Shown here: piece by piece, positions 43,187-52,369 of the stretch
Layout: every line of letters starts with the position of its first letter
Position numbering within the stretch: the first letter of the stretch is position 1
DNA from: Acidobacteriota bacterium
GTDB taxonomy: Bacteria > Acidobacteriota > Vicinamibacteria > Vicinamibacterales > UBA2999
Assembly (NCBI GenBank): GCA_018000455.1
Contig: JAGNJW010000013.1
Location: forward strand, 62,001 to 126,000
DNA: 64,000 nt
Direction: 5' to 3'
Notes under the pieces: model-generated
Databases searched by the model: none
Seen by the model: only the letters and a program-made list of their open reading frames with translations
Told to the model about the DNA's origin: nothing
Program-made: the position numbers and the translations under genes

Positions 43187-43497
43187 GCGGTGACCGTGTC
43201 CTGGACGGCGCGCTCGAACACCATCAGATAGGCTGCCACGCCCCGAGCATCTCGCGGCGGCGCCAGCCCCACCCAACCGGCCGGCGCATCCAGCACTCGT
43301 CCGCCCAGCACGGCCATGGCCAGGTCGCGTCCCGCCGGCGCCAGGCGCACGTCGATGCCGTTGCCGCGAAGGCGGATGGCCACGCGCCGGCCGGCGAACA
43401 CCGCCGGGGCGCCAAAGAGGACGCCCAGTCGTAGACCGCGCCGGCCAGCGGCGAAGGCCTGCAGCAGCGCCACGAGCGATTGAGACGAACGGGGCAC
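43183..43497 (-). CDS. Small conserved-looking protein, possibly TfoX-N-like fold
   Basis: About 104 residues from GTG 43497 (a TTG at 43527 is also in frame). Helix SQSLVALLQAFAAGRRGLRL is followed by strands 'VLFGAPAVFAGRRVAIRLRG' and 'GIDVRLAPAGRDLAMA', then 'AGWVGLAPPRDARGVAAYLMVFERAVQDTV'. The order of a helix, an FG.PA.F strand pair and a C-terminal helix recalls the TfoX N-terminal domain, but I am not certain. It has no membrane segment. It is translationally coupled to the FAD oxidoreductase gene by ATGA. Confidence 0.6.
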   Translation of the reverse strand: MPRSSQSLVALLQAFAAGRRGLRLGVLFGAPAVFAGRRVAIRLRGNGIDVRLAPAGRDLAMAVLGGRVLDAPAGWVGLAPPRDARGVAAYLMVFERAVQDTVTA

Positions 43498-43553
43498 GGT
43501 GCCGGATTGTAATGGATCACCGGGCAAGTCGAGCTCGTGGTCCCGACGCCCCG

Positions 43554-44639
43554 CTAGCGCCGTCCTTCACGCGCGAGCAAGGCCGCCTTGCGATCGGCGC
43601 CCCAGCGATAGCCGCCCGTGCCGCCCGAGGCCGGCACCACGCGGTGGCAGGGCACGACGAGGGCGACCGGATTGGCCGCACACGCGCGGGCCACGGCCCG
43701 TGCCGCCTTCGGCCGGCCGATCGCGGCCGCCACCTGAGCGTACGACCGCGTCTCGCCGGCGGGAATCGCCTGCAGCGCCTTCCAGACGCGCCACTGGAAT
43801 GCGGTGCCGCTCACGTCCAGCGGCACGTCGGGAGTCGTCGCAGGACGCGCCCCGACCGCCGCGGCAATGGCCCGGGTCCAGCCGCCGGGGAGTGTGCCTG
43901 GGCGAATCGTCGCGCCGGGGAACTCGGCGGTCAGGCTGGTGGCCAGAGCATCGTCGGCGGTGCCGAGCTTCACGGCGCAGACGCCGGCCGAGGTCGCGGC
44001 CACGAGCAACCGGCCGAACGCCGAGGCCACCACCGCATAGGTGATGACGGCGCCCGGCGCCCCCTTCCTGTAAGCCGACGGCGTGAGGCCCGGCCCGGTC
44101 GGTTTGTGCGCCGACACCCGGCTCGGCGAACCGTAACCGGCCTCGTAGGTCGCCGACGTGACGTCGCGTCCCGCGCGCAGCGCCGTGCGGAAGTGTTCGG
44201 CCCGCCAGGCCGCCTGGAACTGGCGCGGCGACACGCCCGTGTGCGCCGTGAACGCACGCTGCAGGTGCGACGGGCTGAGACCCACGCGCGCGGCCAGGTC
44301 GGCCAGCGGGACCGAGCTCGTGGCGTTGGCGCGCAGGAAGGCGGCCGCCTCGGCCACGGCGCGTACCGCCGCCGAGACCGGACGCGCTCCCGCGGGTCCG
44401 CAGCGCAGACAGGCGCGGAACCCGGCCCGCTCGGCCTCCGATGCCGTCTCAAAGAACGTCACGTGATCGCGGTGCGGACGCCGGCTCGGACACGAGGGCC
44501 GGCAGAAGACCCGCGTCGTGGTCACGGCGTAGACGAAGCGCCCGTCGGCGTCGCGGTCGCGCGCGAGCACGGCAGTCCAGCAGCGGTCGAGGGTCGGTGG
44601 CGCGGGCATCGGGTCGAGAGCGGTGTGGGCGAGCATCAT
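43554..44639 (-). CDS. ada: Bifunctional transcriptional regulator / O6-methylguanine-DNA methyltransferase Ada
   Basis: 361 residues in the full Ada arrangement. The N-terminal zinc domain has C46, C50, C77 and C80 (VFCRPSCPSR ... ACLRCGP), at the same spacing as E. coli C38, C42, C69 and C72; C46 corresponds to the phosphotriester methyl acceptor. An AraC HTH (about 90-190: LAARVGLSPSHLQRAFTAHTG) follows. The C-terminal alkyltransferase domain carries the acceptor C331 in VPCHRV. All catalytic residues are present. It repairs O6-alkylguanine and methylphosphotriesters suicidally and activates the adaptive response when methylated. It probably autoregulates its promoter in the 117-bp gap to the divergent acylase gene. 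A TAGGCT box sits 6 nt before the ATG. Confidence 0.95.
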   Translation of the reverse strand: MMLAHTALDPMPAPPTLDRCWTAVLARDRDADGRFVYAVTTTRVFCRPSCPSRRPHRDHVTFFETASEAERAGFRACLRCGPAGARPVSAAVRAVAEAAAFLRANATSSVPLADLAARVGLSPSHLQRAFTAHTGVSPRQFQAAWRAEHFRTALRAGRDVTSATYEAGYGSPSRVSAHKPTGPGLTPSAYRKGAPGAVITYAVVASAFGRLLVAATSAGVCAVKLGTADDALATSLTAEFPGATIRPGTLPGGWTRAIAAAVGARPATTPDVPLDVSGTAFQWRVWKALQAIPAGETRSYAQVAAAIGRPKAARAVARACAANPVALVVPCHRVVPASGGTGGYRWGADRKAALLAREGRR

Positions 44640-44645
44640 GGCACG

Positions 44646-44651
44646 AGCCTA
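44646..44651 (-). promoter_or_regulatory. -10-like TAGGCT, leaderless start of ada
   Basis: TAGGCT, CGTGCC, then the ATG at 44639: a gap of 6 nt. It is one of a recurrent set in the window. An Ada-binding box cannot be identified by eye. Confidence 0.45.
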
Positions 44652-44744
44652 ACGGGCTGCGCCCCGGCGACGCGATCCGGGACATGCGCGGGAACTGGGC
44701 ACTACGGCCAGACGCGCGGAAGAGCCCAAGCCTCATCCCTGTCC

Positions 44745-44750
44745 TAGAAT
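44745..44750 (+). promoter_or_regulatory. -10-like TAGAAT, leaderless start of the acylase gene
   Basis: TAGAAT ends 6 nt before the ATG at 44757 (spacer CCCTGC). No SD sequence is present. Confidence 0.5.
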
Positions 44751-44756
44751 CCCTGC

Positions 44757-47183
44757 ATGCGTCACGGGCTGCGCTTCTTCGGATGGATGGTTGGGCTGAC
44801 GGCGGTGGCGGCCATCGTCGTGGCCGCCGGGGCGCGGGTGATGGTGGGCCGGAGCCTGCCCGCGCTCGACGGGCAGCTGACGCTCGCCGGGCTCGGCGCG
44901 CCCGTGACCATCGCGCGCGATGGGTTCGGCATTCCCACGGTCACGGCGGCCTCGCGCGTCGACCTGGCGCGCGCGATGGGCTTCCTGCACGGCCAGGAAC
45001 GCTTCTTCCAGATGGACCTGCAGCGACGCCAGCCCGCCGGCGAGCTCTCGGCGCTCGTCGGGCCGGCGGCGCTCGACGCCGACCGCGCCCAGCGCGTGCA
45101 TCGCTTCCGCAGCGTCGCGGCGCGCGCGCTGGCGCTGGCGCCTGCCGCTTACCGGACGGAACTCGATGCCTATGCCAAAGGCGTGAACGCGGGGTTGGCC
45201 GCGCTCGGCGCGGCGCCGTTCGAGTACCTGGCACTGGGGATGGCGCCCGCATCGTGGCAGGCCGAGGACTCGGTGCTGACGCTCATCGCGATGTCGGTGA
45301 CCCTGCAGGGCGCGCAGTGGGAGTACGAGCACACGCTCGGCACACTCGCGGATCTGCTGCCGGCGCCGATGTTCGAGTTCCTCGCCGGACGCGCCAGCGA
45401 CTGGGAAAGTCCGATCGTCGGCATGCCGCATCCGGTGCCGCCGGTGCCGGCGGCAGAGGTATTCGATCTGCGGAGGGCGGTGTTGCCGAGGGCGGCGCGG
45501 CGCACCCCCATCGCCGAAGCGGCCGGCGCGCTGCCGTGGTGGGTGCGGCTGCCGCGCGAGGAAGAAGCCACGCTCGGCAGCAACAACTGGGCGGTGTCGG
45601 GCGCACGCTCGAAGACCGGCAGCGCGATTGTCGCAAACGACATGCACCTGCGGCTGGCGGTGCCGAACATCTGGTACCGCGCCACCTTCGTGCTGCCCGA
45701 CGACCGTCGTCCGGGCCAGTCGCGCACGCTCTCGGGCGTGACGCTTCCGGGTGGGCCGCAGATGGCCGTCGGCACCAACGGCGACATCGCCTGGGGCTTC
45801 ACGAACTCCGCCGGCGACTGGTCGGATCTCGTCATCATCGAGCCCGTGCCTGGCGATCCGACGAAGTACCAGACACCCGATGGTCCTCGCGCCTTCGAGG
45901 TCGCCACCGAATCGATCGCGATCAAGGGCGCGGCGCCAATGCCGTTCGAGGTGCGCGGCACGATCTGGGGACCGGTGGTGGCGCGCGATCACCTCGGACG
46001 GGAGCTCGCCAGCCGCTGGGTCGCGCACGACGCCGCGGTGCTGGCGACCGACCCGGCGCGCATCGCGCACGCGCGCTCGCTCGACGAAGCCCTGCAGGCG
46101 GCCGTCGGTGCCTCGCTGGCCGCAGAGAACCTCGTCGTGGGCGATCGCGACGGACGGATCGCCTGGACGATCTACGGATCGATTCCGCGACGCGTGGGCT
46201 TCCGGGGCGATGTGCCCACATCGTGGGCCGATGGCACCCACCGATGGGACGGTTATCTCGGCTACGACGACCACCCGCGGGTGGTCGATCCGCCCGACGG
46301 GCAGCTGTGGACCGCCAATGCGCGCGCCGTCGATGGTGAGATGCTGGCGGCGATCGGCGACGGCGGCTACAGCGACGGCATCCGCGCCTGGATGATTCGC
46401 GATCGGCTGCGGTCGCTCGACACGGCCGACGAGCGCGCGCTCTTCGACGTGCAGCTCGACAACCGATCGGTGTTCCTCGACCGCTGGCGCACCGTGTTCC
46501 TCGGGGCGATGCCGGCCGGCGCTGCCACCACCGCCCTGCGCGCCGAGGCGCGCCGCCTCGTCGAGGCGTCGTGGACCGGGCGCACCACGCCTGATTCGGT
46601 CGCCTACCGCATCGTCCGCACGTTCCGCCTGACCGTCTCGCGCATGGCGATGGACGCGCTCACCGCGCCGGTGCGCGCGGCGGCCCCCGACTTCGACTAC
46701 ACGACCATCCGCCGGCTCGAGGGACCGCTGTGGCGGCTCGTGAGCGAGCGGCCCGCGCATCTGCTCGACCCGCGCTACCCGACCTGGGACGCCTTCCTCC
46801 TGGCCGCCATCGACCGCGCGCTCGAGCCACTCGCGAAGGAGGGCGGCCTCACTGCGCGCACCTGGGGCGAGGCCAATACCGCCGACATCGCGCATCCACT
46901 CTCGTCGGCCGTGCCGCTGCTGGCCCGCTGGCTCAACATGCCGCGCGAGCCGCTGGCCGGCGACGTCTACGCGCCGCGGGTGCTCACGCCGCGCTCGGGC
47001 GCCTCGGAGCGGTTCGTCGCCTCCCCCGGTCACGACGCCACTGCCATCCTGCACATGCCGGGCGGGCAGAGCGGTCATCCGCTGTCGCCGCACTATGGCG
47101 ACCAGCAGCCGGCGTGGTTCGCCGGCCGGCCGCTGCCGCTGCTACCCGGCGCGACGCTGCACACGCTGACACTGGCGCCGTAG
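44757..47183 (+). CDS. Penicillin acylase family (Ntn-hydrolase) amidohydrolase
   Basis: 808 residues. An N-terminal hydrophobic segment (FFGWMVGLTAVAAIVVAAGA) exports or anchors it in the periplasm. The alpha region has 'GIPTVTAASRVDLARAMGFLHGQERFFQMD', a classic family motif. The beta-chain nucleophile is S275 in LGSNNWAVSG, where autocatalytic cleavage would expose the Ser. 'AVGTNGDIAWGFTNSAGDWSDL' follows, with the oxyanion and substrate residues. The family hydrolyses amide bonds of penicillins, cephalosporins or acyl-homoserine lactones; which one cannot be decided here. The length is normal for the family. The gene is divergent from ada and followed by a GGDEF gene 52 bp downstream. 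Confidence 0.92.
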   Translation: MRHGLRFFGWMVGLTAVAAIVVAAGARVMVGRSLPALDGQLTLAGLGAPVTIARDGFGIPTVTAASRVDLARAMGFLHGQERFFQMDLQRRQPAGELSALVGPAALDADRAQRVHRFRSVAARALALAPAAYRTELDAYAKGVNAGLAALGAAPFEYLALGMAPASWQAEDSVLTLIAMSVTLQGAQWEYEHTLGTLADLLPAPMFEFLAGRASDWESPIVGMPHPVPPVPAAEVFDLRRAVLPRAARRTPIAEAAGALPWWVRLPREEEATLGSNNWAVSGARSKTGSAIVANDMHLRLAVPNIWYRATFVLPDDRRPGQSRTLSGVTLPGGPQMAVGTNGDIAWGFTNSAGDWSDLVIIEPVPGDPTKYQTPDGPRAFEVATESIAIKGAAPMPFEVRGTIWGPVVARDHLGRELASRWVAHDAAVLATDPARIAHARSLDEALQAAVGASLAAENLVVGDRDGRIAWTIYGSIPRRVGFRGDVPTSWADGTHRWDGYLGYDDHPRVVDPPDGQLWTANARAVDGEMLAAIGDGGYSDGIRAWMIRDRLRSLDTADERALFDVQLDNRSVFLDRWRTVFLGAMPAGAATTALRAEARRLVEASWTGRTTPDSVAYRIVRTFRLTVSRMAMDALTAPVRAAAPDFDYTTIRRLEGPLWRLVSERPAHLLDPRYPTWDAFLLAAIDRALEPLAKEGGLTARTWGEANTADIAHPLSSAVPLLARWLNMPREPLAGDVYAPRVLTPRSGASERFVASPGHDATAILHMPGGQSGHPLSPHYGDQQPAWFAGRPLPLLPGATLHTLTLAP

Positions 47184-47235
47184 CGCGGCCAAAGTGCCGT
47201 GGTAGTCTGCGGCACGCCCTTAACGCAGACCTCCC

Positions 47236-48513
47236 ATGTACCCGATCCAGGTGGCTCTGCTCGGTGCAGAGGCGATCGTGATGGCCGCCCTCGTGCTGGG
47301 GCTCTTCCGGAGCCGCACGGTACTGGGACTGTCGCCGCTGTACATCGTGATCGGTGGATTCCAGTATCTCGAGGCGTCGCTCAGTCTGCGCGTCGAGGTG
47401 GCCCATGGCTGGGAGGTGTATCCGGTATCGATGGTGATGTTCACGGCGACGCTGCTCGCCGTGCTCCTGGTCTACATCAAGGAAGATACGCGCGAAGCGC
47501 GCAAGCTCGTCTACGGCCTGGTGCTGGCCAATGCTGGCTTGTCGCTGGTCTCGATGCTCATCAGCCAGCACGTGCAGATTCCCGGCAGCGAACTGCCGCC
47601 GGGCCTCACGACAGGCTCGCTGCGTAGCAGCGCCTGGGTCGCGCTGGTCGGCACCGCGCTCTTGCCGATCGACGTCATCGGCATCATCCTGGTCTACGAG
47701 TTCGTCAGCCGCTACGTCCGGTTCACTTTCGGCCGCGCCGCGCTGGCGCTGCTGGCGATCGTCGCCGTCGACAACTTCCTGTTCACGCTGTCGGTGCAGT
47801 GGGGCAACCCCGACCTGCCGCGCCTGATGCTATCGGGCCTGGTGGGCAAGTCGGCCGCGGCGCTGTTCTACGCGAGCGCGCTCACGCTGTATCTGCGCTT
47901 CTTCGAACCGGCAGCCGCCACCGTCGGCAGCGGCGACGTCGCCGACGTGTTCCAGAAGCTGACCTACCGCCAGCTCTACGAGCAGGCCCGCACCCGCATG
48001 ACGCGCGATGCGCTCACCGGGCTTTACAACCGCGGCTACTTCGACGAAGCCCTGCCGCGAGCGGTCGCCCACGCCGAACGCTACCAGCATCCGCTCAGCG
48101 TGCTGCTCGTCGACACCGATCATTTCAAGGAGATCAACGACACCCACAGCCACCTGGTGGGCGATCGCGTGCTGAAACTGGTGGGCGAACTGCTGGGCGA
48201 GCATGCGCGCGCGGCCGACACGGTGTGCCGCTACGGCGGCGACGAGTTCGTGGTGATTCTGTCGAGCGCCGATTCGGCGAGTGCGGCGGCGTTTGCGGAG
48301 CGCTTCCGGCGGCGCCTGCGCGATCGCGCCCAGGTGGCCCTCCCGAGCGGCACGGTGCACATCACCGCCACGGTCGGCATCGCGACGTTCCTGGAAGACA
48401 CAGCGGCGCACACGGCCGAGGATCTGCTGCGGCTGGCCGACAACCGCCTCTACATGGGCAAGCGCGCCGGGCGCGATCAGGTGGTGTGGCGCGATCTGCC
48501 CACCACATCCTAG
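47236..48513 (+). CDS. Membrane-bound GGDEF diguanylate cyclase
   Basis: 425 residues. The first 230 are about seven hydrophobic segments with few loops (MYPIQVALLGAEAIVMAALVL ... GLSPLYIVIGGFQYLEAS ... VYPVSMVMFTATLLAVLLVYI). They recall an integral-membrane sensor or, less surely, VUT/YhhQ-type transporters. A helical linker (FQKLTYRQLYEQARTRMTRDALTGLYNR) leads to a complete GGDEF domain. The active site is RYGGDEF at 332-338, with an RxxD inhibitory site (RAAD) five residues before the GGDEF, so product feedback is expected. It makes c-di-GMP from two GTP at the cytoplasmic face of the membrane. A TAGTCT box (47204-47209) lies about 26 nt before the ATG. Confidence 0.92.
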   Translation: MYPIQVALLGAEAIVMAALVLGLFRSRTVLGLSPLYIVIGGFQYLEASLSLRVEVAHGWEVYPVSMVMFTATLLAVLLVYIKEDTREARKLVYGLVLANAGLSLVSMLISQHVQIPGSELPPGLTTGSLRSSAWVALVGTALLPIDVIGIILVYEFVSRYVRFTFGRAALALLAIVAVDNFLFTLSVQWGNPDLPRLMLSGLVGKSAAALFYASALTLYLRFFEPAAATVGSGDVADVFQKLTYRQLYEQARTRMTRDALTGLYNRGYFDEALPRAVAHAERYQHPLSVLLVDTDHFKEINDTHSHLVGDRVLKLVGELLGEHARAADTVCRYGGDEFVVILSSADSASAAAFAERFRRRLRDRAQVALPSGTVHITATVGIATFLEDTAAHTAEDLLRLADNRLYMGKRAGRDQVVWRDLPTTS

Positions 48514-48522
48514 CCGCCGTCG

Positions 48523-48528
48523 TACAAT
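48523..48528 (+). promoter_or_regulatory. -10-like TACAAT for the S9 peptidase gene
   Basis: TACAAT lies 51 nt before the ATG at 48580. The predicted leader holds GGAAGGAG at 48566-48573, so this promoter belongs to the leadered, SD-dependent class. Confidence 0.45.
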
Positions 48529-48579
48529 CGCCGGCACTACCCGGCCGCGCCTGGCCGGCCCGTCTGGAAGGAGCGTGTG

Positions 48580-51006
48580 ATGCGCCGTCCCGTCCTGGCC
48601 ACCCTCGCCGCCGTGGTGCTGTTGGCTCCGTCGCTGGCGCGCGCGCAGGCGCCCGCCGAGGCCGGCTATCTCACCCCGCCGCAGGTCATCGTCGACATCC
48701 TCGATGCGCCGCCGCCGCCCGACGTCTATCTGAGCCCGTCGCGCGACGTCGTGGCCGTGCTCGAACGCGCGCCCATGCCGTCGGTCGCCGAGGTGGCGCG
48801 GCCGATGCTGCGCCTGGCCGGCCTGCGCATCGACCCGCGCAACAACGGGCGCCATCTGGTCAGAACGGCGCAGGCGCTCTCGCTCAAGGTGGTGGCCGAC
48901 GGCGCTACCCGGGCGGTGACGCTGCCGACCGCACCCGCGCTCACCTGGCTAGGGTTCTCGGCCGATGGGTCGCGCTTCGCCTTCACCAACGCCCGCGACG
49001 TCTCGATCGATCTGTGGATCGGCGAGTCGGCGAGCGGTCGCGCGCATGCGGTGCAGGGCCTGGCGCTCAATGCGCTCTTCGCGTCGCCGTGCTCGTGGGT
49101 GGGCCGAGGCGGCCAGCTCCTGTGCAGCGAGGTTCCGGCGGGCCGCGGCGCGGCGCCATCCGCGCCGCTGGCCCCGGCGGGCCCGAACGTGCAGGAGCAT
49201 CGCGGCGGCATCGCGCCGGTGCGCACGTATCAGGACCTGCTGACGTCGGCCCACGACGAGGCGCTCTTTGCGTATCACGGCACGAGCCAGCTCGTGTTCG
49301 TGAACGCCGCCACCGACCAGCGCACGCCGATCGGGCGTCCTGGGCTCTACTCCCAGGCCCAATCCTCACCGAACGGGCAATATGTGCTCGTCACCACGCT
49401 CGTCGCCCCGTTCTCGCGTCTCGTGCCGTTCTCGAGCTTCGCGCACACGGTGGCCATCTGGGACAAGAGCGGTGCCGTCACCAGGACGATTGCTACCTCG
49501 CCGGTGGCCGACGACGTCCCGAACGGCGGCGTCCCGGAGGGTCCGCGCGTGGTGCGCTGGCAGGCGTCGGCGCCGGCAAGCGTGACTTGGGCCGAAGCGC
49601 TCGATGGCGGCAATCCGAAGGTCGAGGCGGCCGAGCGCGACCGGGTCGTCACGCTGGCGGCGCCGTTCTCGGGCGCGCCGGTAGAACTGGCCCGCACCGA
49701 GTTCCGCTTCGGCGGCCTGCAGTCGACCACGGCCGGTGTGACGCTCCTCACCGAGAACGATCGCCCGACAAGACACACGCGCACCTGGGTGCTCGATCGC
49801 CCGGGCGCGGCGCCGCGCCAGCTCTGGGACCGCAGCGCCGAGGATGCCTACAGCCACCCTGGCACGCCGATCCGCCAGGTGGGCGCCTCCGGACTCGAGG
49901 CCATCGTGCAGACGGGCGACACGATCTTCCTGGCCGGCGCCGGCGCCTCTCCGCAGGGCGAAAGACCGTTTCTCGACGCGCTGAACCTCACGACGCTCCA
50001 GGCCGCGCGCCGATATCAGATGACCGAGGGCTACGAGCCGGTGTTGGGTCTGCTCGCCGACGACGGCTCGCGCGTGCTCACGCGCTTCGAGACCAAGGCG
50101 ACACCGCCAGCCACGCTGGCACGGTCGACCACCGACGGCCGCCGCGTGACCTTGACCACGTCCACCGATCCAGCGCCATCGATCTCGTCGGCGCAGAAGC
50201 AGCTCATCACCTACGCGCGCGCCGACGGCGTGCAGCTGTCGGCCACCCTCTACACGCCCGCCGGCTGGACGCCGGAGAAGGGCCGGCTGCCGCTGCTGCT
50301 GTGGGCCTATCCGCGCGAGTTCGTCGATCCGGACGCCGCCGGCCAGGTCACCGGCTCACCCCAGCGCTTCACCTCGGTGAGCGGCGCCTCGCATCTGCTG
50401 CTCCTCACCCAGGGCTACGCCATTCTCGACGATCCGTCGATGCCGATTGTCGGGCCGGGCGAGACGGCCAACAACACCTACATCGAGCAGCTCGTCGCGA
50501 GCGCGAAGGCTGCCGTCGACACGGTGGTGGCGATGGGCGTGGCCGACGCGGGACGGCTGGTCGTGGGCGGCCACAGCTACGGCGCTTTCATGACGGCGAA
50601 CCTGCTGGCGCACTCGAAACTCTTCCGCGCCGGCATCGCGAGAAGCGGCGCCTACAACCGCACCCTGACGCCGTTCGGCTTCCAGAACGAGCAGCGGACG
50701 TTCTGGGAGGTGCCTGAGATCTACGCGCGGATGTCGCCCTTCAACCACGCCAATCTCATCAAGGAGCCGGTGCTCCTCATCCACGGCGAGGCCGACGACA
50801 ACAGCGGTACGTTCCCCATCCAGTCGGAGCGCTTCTATGTCGCACTCAAGGGACACGGCGCCACCGTGCGTTACGTCACGCTGCCGCACGAGGCACACGG
50901 CTACGTCGCCAGAGAATCGGTGCTGCACACCGTCGCCGAGATGCTGAACTGGGCCAACGAGTGGACCAAGCCGGGAGCCACGTCCAGCGCCCAGCCATTG
51001 AAGTAG
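48580..51006 (+). CDS. S9 family prolyl oligopeptidase, secreted
   Basis: 808 residues from ATG 48580, which is preceded by AAGGAG with 6-nt spacing; a GTG three bases earlier is less likely. A signal peptide (RRPVLATLAAVVLLAPSLARAQ) precedes a beta-propeller region of about 550 residues. A C-terminal alpha/beta-hydrolase follows: VVGGHSYGAFMTANLLAHS with nucleophile S666, then 'VLLIHGEADDNSGTFPIQSERFY' (Asp) and 'LPHEAHGY' (His), completing the triad. Such glutamyl- or dipeptidyl-peptidase-like enzymes act in the periplasm on peptides. Nothing is missing from the active site. Confidence 0.93.
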   Translation: MRRPVLATLAAVVLLAPSLARAQAPAEAGYLTPPQVIVDILDAPPPPDVYLSPSRDVVAVLERAPMPSVAEVARPMLRLAGLRIDPRNNGRHLVRTAQALSLKVVADGATRAVTLPTAPALTWLGFSADGSRFAFTNARDVSIDLWIGESASGRAHAVQGLALNALFASPCSWVGRGGQLLCSEVPAGRGAAPSAPLAPAGPNVQEHRGGIAPVRTYQDLLTSAHDEALFAYHGTSQLVFVNAATDQRTPIGRPGLYSQAQSSPNGQYVLVTTLVAPFSRLVPFSSFAHTVAIWDKSGAVTRTIATSPVADDVPNGGVPEGPRVVRWQASAPASVTWAEALDGGNPKVEAAERDRVVTLAAPFSGAPVELARTEFRFGGLQSTTAGVTLLTENDRPTRHTRTWVLDRPGAAPRQLWDRSAEDAYSHPGTPIRQVGASGLEAIVQTGDTIFLAGAGASPQGERPFLDALNLTTLQAARRYQMTEGYEPVLGLLADDGSRVLTRFETKATPPATLARSTTDGRRVTLTTSTDPAPSISSAQKQLITYARADGVQLSATLYTPAGWTPEKGRLPLLLWAYPREFVDPDAAGQVTGSPQRFTSVSGASHLLLLTQGYAILDDPSMPIVGPGETANNTYIEQLVASAKAAVDTVVAMGVADAGRLVVGGHSYGAFMTANLLAHSKLFRAGIARSGAYNRTLTPFGFQNEQRTFWEVPEIYARMSPFNHANLIKEPVLLIHGEADDNSGTFPIQSERFYVALKGHGATVRYVTLPHEAHGYVARESVLHTVAEMLNWANEWTKPGATSSAQPLK

Positions 51007-51008
51007 CC

Positions 51009-51581
51009 ATGCCCGACGCGCGCCCAGACCCCGCGGTTGCCTCTGGTTCAGGCGAGGTCGCGATCCGTCGCGCCGCGGCTGCCGACGCCCCGGCCGTCGC
51101 CGCTCTGGCCGCCAAGACGTTCGAGGAAACGTTCGCGGCCGACAACCGGCCCGAAGACATGGCCATCCACCTGGCGACGGCCTACGGCGTGGAGCAGCAG
51201 ACCGCCGAGATCGGGAATCCCGACTACGTGACCCTGCTCGCGTCGGCCGGCGGGGTGCTGGCCGGCTTCGCGCAGGTGCGCCGCAAGGCTCCCCCGCCGG
51301 CGGTGACGGGCGCGGCACCGATCGAGCTCCATCGTTTCTACGTCGATCGCCCGTGGCACGGCCGGGGCGTTGCCGCGCCGCTCCTCGACGCCTGCCTGGT
51401 CGCGGTGCGCGGGCTGGGCGGACGCACGGTCTGGCTGAGCGTGTGGGAGCGCAATCCGCGGGCGCAGGCGTTCTACGCCAAGCGCGGGTTCGTCCTGGTG
51501 GGCAACGCCGATTTCTGGGTCGGTCCCGATCGCCAGACCGATCACATCCTGGCGCGGGCCGTCGAGGGGGGGAGCGGCTGA
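51009..51581 (+). CDS. GNAT family N-acetyltransferase
   Basis: 190 residues. The GNAT core has VAIRRAAAADAPAVAALAAKTFEETF as strand 1 and helix 1 and the N-x-P style 'FAADNRPEDM'. The acetyl-CoA loop (motif A) is IELHRFYVDRPWHGRGVAAPLLDACL with an R/H-G-x-G-V-A pattern. Motif B is VWLSVWERNPRAQAFYAKRGFVLVG. It acetylates an unknown amine in the cytoplasm. The ATG at 51009 follows the S9 stop after 2 nt, so the two are likely co-transcribed; an earlier in-frame ATG lies within the S9 gene. Confidence 0.88.
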   Translation: MPDARPDPAVASGSGEVAIRRAAAADAPAVAALAAKTFEETFAADNRPEDMAIHLATAYGVEQQTAEIGNPDYVTLLASAGGVLAGFAQVRRKAPPPAVTGAAPIELHRFYVDRPWHGRGVAAPLLDACLVAVRGLGGRTVWLSVWERNPRAQAFYAKRGFVLVGNADFWVGPDRQTDHILARAVEGGSG

Positions 51582-51628
51582 CGCCAGCCCAGTGCGGGGC
51601 CGCATCGTGAAGGGCCACGACCGCGTGA

Positions 51629-51634
51629 CACAAT
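51629..51634 (+). promoter_or_regulatory. -10-like CACAAT, leaderless start of the methyltransferase gene
   Basis: CACAAT ends 6 nt before the ATG at 51641 (spacer CGCGCC), the same arrangement as at 468-480. Confidence 0.4.
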
Positions 51635-51640
51635 CGCGCC

Positions 51641-52369
51641 ATGTCGCGTTCCTTCCAGATGTACTCCGATCTCGCCGAGTGGTGGCCGTTGCTCTCGCCC
51701 GCGTCCGAGTACGAGGAGGAAGCCGCTGATCTGCTGCCGGAACTGCTCGGCACCTCCGACGCTCCGCCGCGAACGCTGCTCGAGCTCGGCGCCGGCGGCG
51801 GCAGCCTGGCGTGGCATCTGAAGGCGCACCTCACGCTCACGCTCACCGACCTGTCGCCCGAGATGCTGGCCGTGAGTCGCACGCTGAATCCGGAATGCGA
51901 GCACATCGTCGGCGACATGCGCACGATCGACCTCGGACGCACGTTCGATGTCGTGCTCATCCACGACGCGATCATGTACGCCACGACGCCCGCCGATGTG
52001 CGGGCGGCGCTGGCGACGGCGGCCAGACACTGCCGTCCTGGCGGCGCGGTGATGGTGATTCCCGATAGCGTCGCCGAGACACTGGAGCCCGATACACACA
52101 CCGGCGGCCACGACGCCGCCGACGGCCGAGCCCTGCGCTACATCGAATGGTCGTGGGATCCGGACCCAGCCGACGACACGTTCGAGACGGTCTACGCCTT
52201 CGTGCTGCGCCAGGCCGACGGCGCCATCGAGGTGCGGCACGAAGTGCATCGCAACGGCATCTTCCCGCGCGCGTCGTGGACGGCGTGGCTGGGCGAGGCC
52301 GGCATCGACGCTCGGGCGCGCAGCGATCAATGGGGACGGGACGTGTTCGTCGGGCGCAAGCGCGGCTAG
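51641..52369 (+). CDS. Class I SAM-dependent methyltransferase
   Basis: 242 residues. Motif I is LLELGAGGGSLAWHLKAH (about 46-63), the acidic strand 'TLTLTDLSPEMLAVSR', motif II 'FDVVLIHDAIMY', and post-motif 'HCRPGGAVMVIPD'. The N-terminus (SRSFQMYSDLAEWWPLLSPASEY) is the 'Y..LA.WWPLLS' lead seen in small-molecule methyltransferases of this class. The C-terminus has a beta strand pair typical of the fold. The substrate is not inferable. Immediately behind its stop lies a fragment of a signal peptidase gene on the other strand. Confidence 0.87.
   Translation: MSRSFQMYSDLAEWWPLLSPASEYEEEAADLLPELLGTSDAPPRTLLELGAGGGSLAWHLKAHLTLTLTDLSPEMLAVSRTLNPECEHIVGDMRTIDLGRTFDVVLIHDAIMYATTPADVRAALATAARHCRPGGAVMVIPDSVAETLEPDTHTGGHDAADGRALRYIEWSWDPDPADDTFETVYAFVLRQADGAIEVRHEVHRNGIFPRASWTAWLGEAGIDARARSDQWGRDVFVGRKRG

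Noticed and set aside
43554..44639. Plus-strand frame at 43512-44747 as an extra gene
   Set aside because: It is fully antisense to ada, whose zinc Cys and PCHRV residues are all intact.
44733..47093. A 786-codon minus-strand frame opposite the acylase gene
   Set aside because: Shadow of the acylase gene. Arg/His-rich translation with no recognisable domain.
47799..50717. A 972-codon plus-strand frame across the GGDEF and S9 genes
   Set aside because: It crosses two genes with clear domains in other frames and is itself Arg/Ala-rich without motifs.
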